From NCBI GenBank assembly GCA_023630585.1, contig CM042539.1, positions 21,536,255-21,600,254 on the forward strand: 64,000 bases of DNA, given 5' to 3'. The DNA comes from Cranoglanis bouderius. Taxonomy: Eukaryota; Chordata; Actinopteri; Siluriformes; Cranoglanididae. Below the pieces are notes generated by a model. The model was not told the origin of the DNA. It saw only the letters and a list, made by a program, of their open reading frames with translations, and made no database searches. The first letter of the stretch is position 1; each line of letters starts with the position of its first letter. Below are positions 59,844-64,000 of this stretch, in pieces. The position numbers were made by a program, and so were the translations under genes.

Positions 59844-60590
59844 AATATCTCTGGGTAAAATGAAGACATAATAAATACATAAATCTGTCAGAAGGTCACC
59901 ACACACCATCACACAGACATTTCCCAAAACATGCATCCACAATGACACTGCAAAAACACCAACACAGTGTATAAACTAAATGTGAGACAATAGGACGAAT
60001 CACAGAGAGGAAACACCAAAAAGAAATATAAAGAAATATAAAGAATCTGTTCAACAGCACAGTCCACATATACATTATAAATCTGAACATAAATTATATC
60101 ACCTTACACTGTTTGATTTCAAGGATTGAACGGACCTGGAAATGCATGGGACACTTGATCAGAACAACATCACTTGCGCCAACCTCTTCCCGCGTTACAC
60201 ACTGTGCACAAACCACGTGATAGTGAGCACCATGTGCGTCAGACAAAACCCATATAAAATTCACAGTACACAAAATACATATGTATAAATCCAGACACAT
60301 ATTTAATGAACCTTAACCGAACCAACACTATCAGACATTAATATCAACTGGGAAGAGTGAAGAGGAAACAAATGCGTCTTGCCTCGTCAGCGTCCCACCC
60401 GAACAAACATCCCAATCGATAGTTCCTACCAACATAACATTACATGAACTATATATAAACATTTAATACATAATATGAAATCAATTGTCTCCTTAGATCC
60501 ATAAAAGAAACAGTTTTGGGAAGTTCATCACAAATAAATAAGATAGTTAATATTTCTCTTCCCAACTGGCTACACCTGGTAGTGCCTACT
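59844..60590. other. Unassigned DNA
   Basis: AT-rich. Nothing recognisable. Confidence 0.4.
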
Positions 60591-60682
60591 CATATATTGA
60601 TATATCGCTTTGCTTGTATTTTCTCATTTGTAAATCACCTTTGATAAAAGCGTCTGTTAAATGAATAAATGTAAAAAAAAAT
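60591..60682 (+). repeat. Fish repeat tail 'gataaaagcgtctgttaaatg'
   Basis: This is the widespread 3' tail of a teleost interspersed repeat ('ttgtaaatcacctttgataa' then 'gcgtctgttaaatgaataaa'). Confidence 0.55.
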
Positions 60683-61444
60683 TAAAGTTGCACTCTATAA
60701 AAATATAGTTGACTTTTTACTCTTGTATTTAAAATTCTTGTACTTAAAACCCATTAGGGCACGGTAACAACTAAGCTTTTTCTCTGCATACATTGTTGTC
60801 CTTCTTCTGAAAAGCTGTGCACTAGGGCTGATTGTTAGTAGCTTTATTTGTAGTCTCTAGCTGTGAACGTGTCCAGCAATATGCATGCTCAAGCAGTGTA
60901 GCCAGCAGTCAAGGGATCTGGTACCTGAGTATAAGGCCTGATATTACAATACACACAAAAAGCTCTCTCACATACAATTATTTTCACAGTTTGTACAGGA
61001 AACAGAAAGCTTACTCTTAAGCTTTCAGTGTGATAATTGACTATAATTTAATTCACTGTAAATAATGGGTGCTAAAAGCATGCTGCTTGAAGCATGCTAG
61101 ACATTGTAAAAATGGTTTAGCCTAATGGTTAAAGTGTTACCATTTAATAGTATTCACGAACAATTAATGTAATAATTGCAGCATCCAGGACTGTTTACAC
61201 TAGCAAGTGACAAAGTTACAAATGACCATTCATATTCTTGTACAACATGGAGCTGAAACTTGAAGTGACAGCATGTCAACTACAGGTGACATAAAAAAAT
61301 CCTGATAGTTATATATTTATTGTATAATGATTTTTTTTTTCTCAAACTGTGCTAACCCTAAATGAACGTGTGTGACACCTCCAGTGAGTCAAAATTTGAC
61401 TAATTGTTTAAAATTTTTTAAATTGTTATACACACCTGCACATA
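60683..61444. other. Unassigned AT-rich DNA
   Basis: Nothing recognisable before the Tc1 end at 61445. Confidence 0.4.
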
Positions 61445-61792
61445 CACTATATGGCCAAAAGTGTGCATGCACCTGACCATCACACACATATGTAGTCCTT
61501 CCCCAAACTGTTGCCACAAAGTTGGAAGCACATAAATGTACACAAAGCAAGGTCCATAAAGACATGATTTGCCAAGGTTGGAATGGAAGAGTTTGAGTGG
61601 CCTGCACAGAGCCCTGACATCAACCCCACTGAACACCTTTGGTATGAAGTGGAACACCAGCTACATGCCAGGCCTCCTCGCCTGACATCAGTGCCTGACC
61701 TCACTAATGCTCTTTTGGCTAGATGGGCAAATCCCCATATTCACTCTCCAAAATCTAGTGGAAAGCCTTCCCAGAAAAATGGAGGTTATTAT
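61445..61792 (+). mobile_element. Tc1-like element remnant
   Basis: It starts after TA with CACTATATGGCCAAAAGTGT. Transposase traces include 'EEFEWPAQSPDINPTEHLWYE' (catalytic Glu region) and 'PDLTNALLARWA'. The front half of the transposase is deleted. The right end is lost at about 61792, where a MITE fragment abuts. Confidence 0.75.
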
Positions 61793-61796
61793 ATAG

Positions 61797-61875
61797 AATT
61801 CGGACATACCACTCTTTTGGCGTACTGCTTTTTGCCTACTGTGTAGTAGGGTAGTAGGGATATTCAGATGTAGCC
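61797..61875 (-). mobile_element. MITE, 'CTACTACACAGTAGGC' family, fragment
   Basis: It matches the last 80 bp of 37152-37485: 'ttcggacataccactctttt', 'cgtactgctttttgcctact' and 'gtagggatattcagatg'. Confidence 0.7.
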
Positions 61876-62075
61876 AATGAGTCTGGTGATCTGAAGATCT
61901 GGGTGACAAACAAAACACTGACAAAAATCAGTCTACAAGTGGAGTTTTAACCAAAACAGGAAGAGACTGTGATGGAGTTAGACAAACTATGGCAGCATTT
62001 TTAAATATATCTTTTAAGTTTATCTTCATAAACACACAGCTTCACACAGCTTAGCAAAACTGTCACCCTCAAGTC

Positions 62076-62150
62076 AAGTCCAGTCAAGTCCATCTTTATT
62101 GTCATCTCAGCCATATACAATGCACAGTACACAATACAATGAAAAGGTAA
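62076..62150. repeat. Interspersed repeat end 'tccatctttattgtcatctc'
   Basis: 'aagtcaagtccagtcaagtc' followed by 'agccatatacaatgcacag' is a familiar fish repeat terminus. Confidence 0.5.
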
Positions 62151-62667
62151 CCTATCAGGATTTCTCAGCTTTTTGTGTAGTCTAAAGCACTAATGCGTAG
62201 TACTTATTGAGGAGGGCAGTGAACATTTTATTTAGACTAAGGTGCATGTACTGATTTATGTACACTCTTATGCCCATTATCTATGAATCAACATTGTGTA
62301 AAAAGCACAATTACTTTTAAAGTTTTAGTCAGTATTTACATATAGGGGCAATAATTTAACAGCCTTGGATGCAAAAAAGGGAACAATAACCCTTGGGGAA
62401 AAACTACCTATAACTATATAGTTATATCTTAATAATCCAGATCACAGAAGTAGAGAACAGTGCTCTAAAGCACCCCATTTATGTCTCTGAAAATGAGTCG
62501 TGTAAGTATTTATAGCTGCTAAAGCCTAGGCAGGAAGTAAAAGTGCTGGTATAAATAAATGTGAAAATATGTCACTGCTTATTTTGCACATTGTTAACTT
62601 TACATTCCAATTCTATTATGCAATTATTCTTTCTAAATCCCCCAGAACACACACATTCATCAGAATA
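62151..62667. other. Unassigned DNA
   Basis: Nothing recognisable. Confidence 0.4.
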
Positions 62668-62901
62668 CAGTGAGGGAAAAAGTATTTGATCCCCTGCTGA
62701 TTTTGTACGTTTGCCCACTGACAAAGAAATGATCAGTCTATAATTTTAATGGTAGGTGTATTTTAACAGTGAGAGACAGAAAAACAACAACAAAAAAAAA
62801 AATCCAGAAAAACGCATTTCAAAAAAGTTATAAATTGATTTGCATTTTAATGAGGGAAATAAGTATTTGATCCCCTATCAATCAGCAAGATTTCTGGCTC
62901 C

Positions 62902-62997
62902 CAGGTGTCTTTTACACAGGTAACGAGCTGAGATTAGGAGCACTCTCTTAAAGGGAGTGCTCCTAATCTCAGTTTGTTACCTGTAAAAAGGCACCTG
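62902..62997. repeat. Long hairpin in Tc1 5' leader
   Basis: CAGGTG...CACCTG arms enclose GGTAACGAGCTGAGATTAGG and its near-complete reverse, with only a few bases of loop at about 62948-62952. It lies 42 nt before the transposase ATG. Confidence 0.85.
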
Positions 62998-63039
62998 TCC
63001 ACAGAAGCAATCAATCAATCAGATTCCAAACTCTCCACC

Positions 63040-63860
63040 ATGGCCAAGACCAAAGAGCTGTCCAAGGATGTCAGGGTCAAGATTGTAGACCTACACAAGG
63101 CTGGAATGGGCTACAAGACCATCGCCAAGCAGCTTGGTGAGAAGGTGACAACATTTGGTGTGATTATTCGCAAATGGAAGAAACTGTCACTCTCCCTCGG
63201 TCTGGGGCTCCATGCAAGAGCTCACCTCGTGGAGTTTCAATGATCATGAGAACAGTGAGGAATTAGCCCAGAACTACACAGGAGGATCTTGTTAATGATC
63301 TCAAGGCAGCTGGGACCATAATCACCAAGAAAACAATTGGTAACACACTACGCCGTGAAGGACTGAAATCCTGCAGCGCCCGCAAGGTCCCCCTGCTCAA
63401 GAAAGCACATGTACAGGCCCGTCTGAAGTTTGCCTGAATGATTCAGAGGAGAACTGGGTGAAAGTGTTGTGGTCAGGTGTGGTCAGATCTCTTTGGCATC
63501 AACTCAACTCGCCATGTTTGGAGGACGAGGAATGCTGCCTATGACCCCAAGTCATAACACCATCCCCACCGTCAAACATGGAGGTGGGAACATTATGCTC
63601 TGGGGGTGTTTTTCTGTTAAGGGGACAGGACAACTGCACCACATCAAAGGGACGATGGACGGGGCCATGTACCGTCAAATCTTGGGTGAGAACCTCCTTC
63701 CCTCAGCCAGGGCATTGAAAATGACCTTAATGACTTGGAGAGGATCTGCAAAGAGGAGTGGGACAAAATCCCTCCTGAGATGTGTTTAAACCTGGTGGCC
63801 AACTACAAGAAACATCTGACCTCTGTGATTGCCAACAAGGGTTTTGAAACCAAGTACTAA
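63040..63860 (+). pseudogene. Tc1-like transposase, frameshifted and internally deleted
   Basis: The start at 63040 gives MAKTKELSKDVRVKIVDLHK, then the helix-turn-helix 'GMGYKTIAKQLGEKVTT', with the frame lost at 63243. Later pieces are 'HNTIPTVKHGGGNIMLWGCF' and 'DGAMYRQILGENLLPSARAL' (frame 63469-63789). After that the segment with the second catalytic Asp and the Glu is deleted, jumping to 'LMTWRGSAKRSG'. The first Asp region is also damaged near 63470. The reading ends at TAA 63858-63860. It is inactive. Confidence 0.88.
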
Positions 63861-64000
63861 GTCGAAGGGGTCAAATACTTATTTCACTCATTAAAATGCA
63901 AATCAATTTATAACTTTTAAATTTTTTTGTTGTTATTCTGTCTCTCACTGTTAAAATACACCTACCATTAAAATTATAGACTGATAATTTCTTTGTCAGT

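Larger units (their letters stand above)
62668..64000 (+). mobile_element. Tc1-like element, cut by window end
   Basis: Same family as 15809-19119. It starts after TA (62666-62667) with CAGTGAGGGAAAAAGTATTT. The left TIR runs to about 62880. The right TIR is entered at about 63880, and the last bases of the element fall beyond 64000. Total length would be about 1.4 kb, shorter than the sister because of internal deletions. Confidence 0.9.

Overview
This looks like teleost fish DNA, probably intergenic or deep intronic. The evidence is the AT-rich background, long CA/TA/AAT microsatellites, several Tc1-like families with terminal inverted repeats (TIRs) of about 210 bp, BEL/Pao and Ty3/gypsy-type LTR elements, and L2/jockey-type LINE pieces. 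The Tc1 load would suit a catfish or other ostariophysan, but the species cannot be fixed from this sequence. I found no convincing host exon, tRNA, rRNA or bacterial-type feature. Nearly everything that can be named is a mobile element or its debris.

Layout. 1-8.0 kb: AT-rich DNA with a Tc1 remnant, a possible DNA transposon at 3.9-5.2 kb, a fresh 206-bp tandem duplication, and a full-length but broken Tc1 element (6457-8013). 9.0-10.7, 16.5-18.2, 29.5-31.2 and 32.7-34.2 kb: four solo LTRs of one large family, each with a 4-bp target duplication that I could read. One of them sits inside a Tc1 element (15809-19119). 14.1-19.1 kb: two different Tc1 elements in one TA/CA microsatellite. 45-47.6 kb: a truncated Tc1 and an internally deleted LINE. 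53-59 kb: a BEL/Pao element on the minus strand whose reverse transcriptase has been lost and replaced by LTR fragments. 62.7 kb to the end: another Tc1 element, cut by the window edge.

The most notable object is a compact LTR retrotransposon at 23555-27069, with 683/684-bp LTRs and 5-bp target duplication TCCTA. It has no pol gene. Its 368-codon ORF joins a Gag-like region to a zinc finger whose Cys/His spacing equals that of the N-terminal C6H2 finger of methionine aminopeptidase 1 (METAP1). Six 26-residue repeats follow, then, after one in-frame UGA, a Pro/Ser-rich extension. Just after the 5' LTR lies a 10-nt sequence exactly complementary to a motif about 30 nt downstream of the LTR TATA box. 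This is the arrangement expected for Tf1/sushi-type self-primed reverse transcription. Two further relatives are present: a rearranged one at 47969-50264, where the finger is deleted, and a 3' end at 59203-59843. The element would have to borrow reverse transcriptase and integrase from an autonomous relative.

All identifications come from reading the sequence and recalling families. No database search was run.
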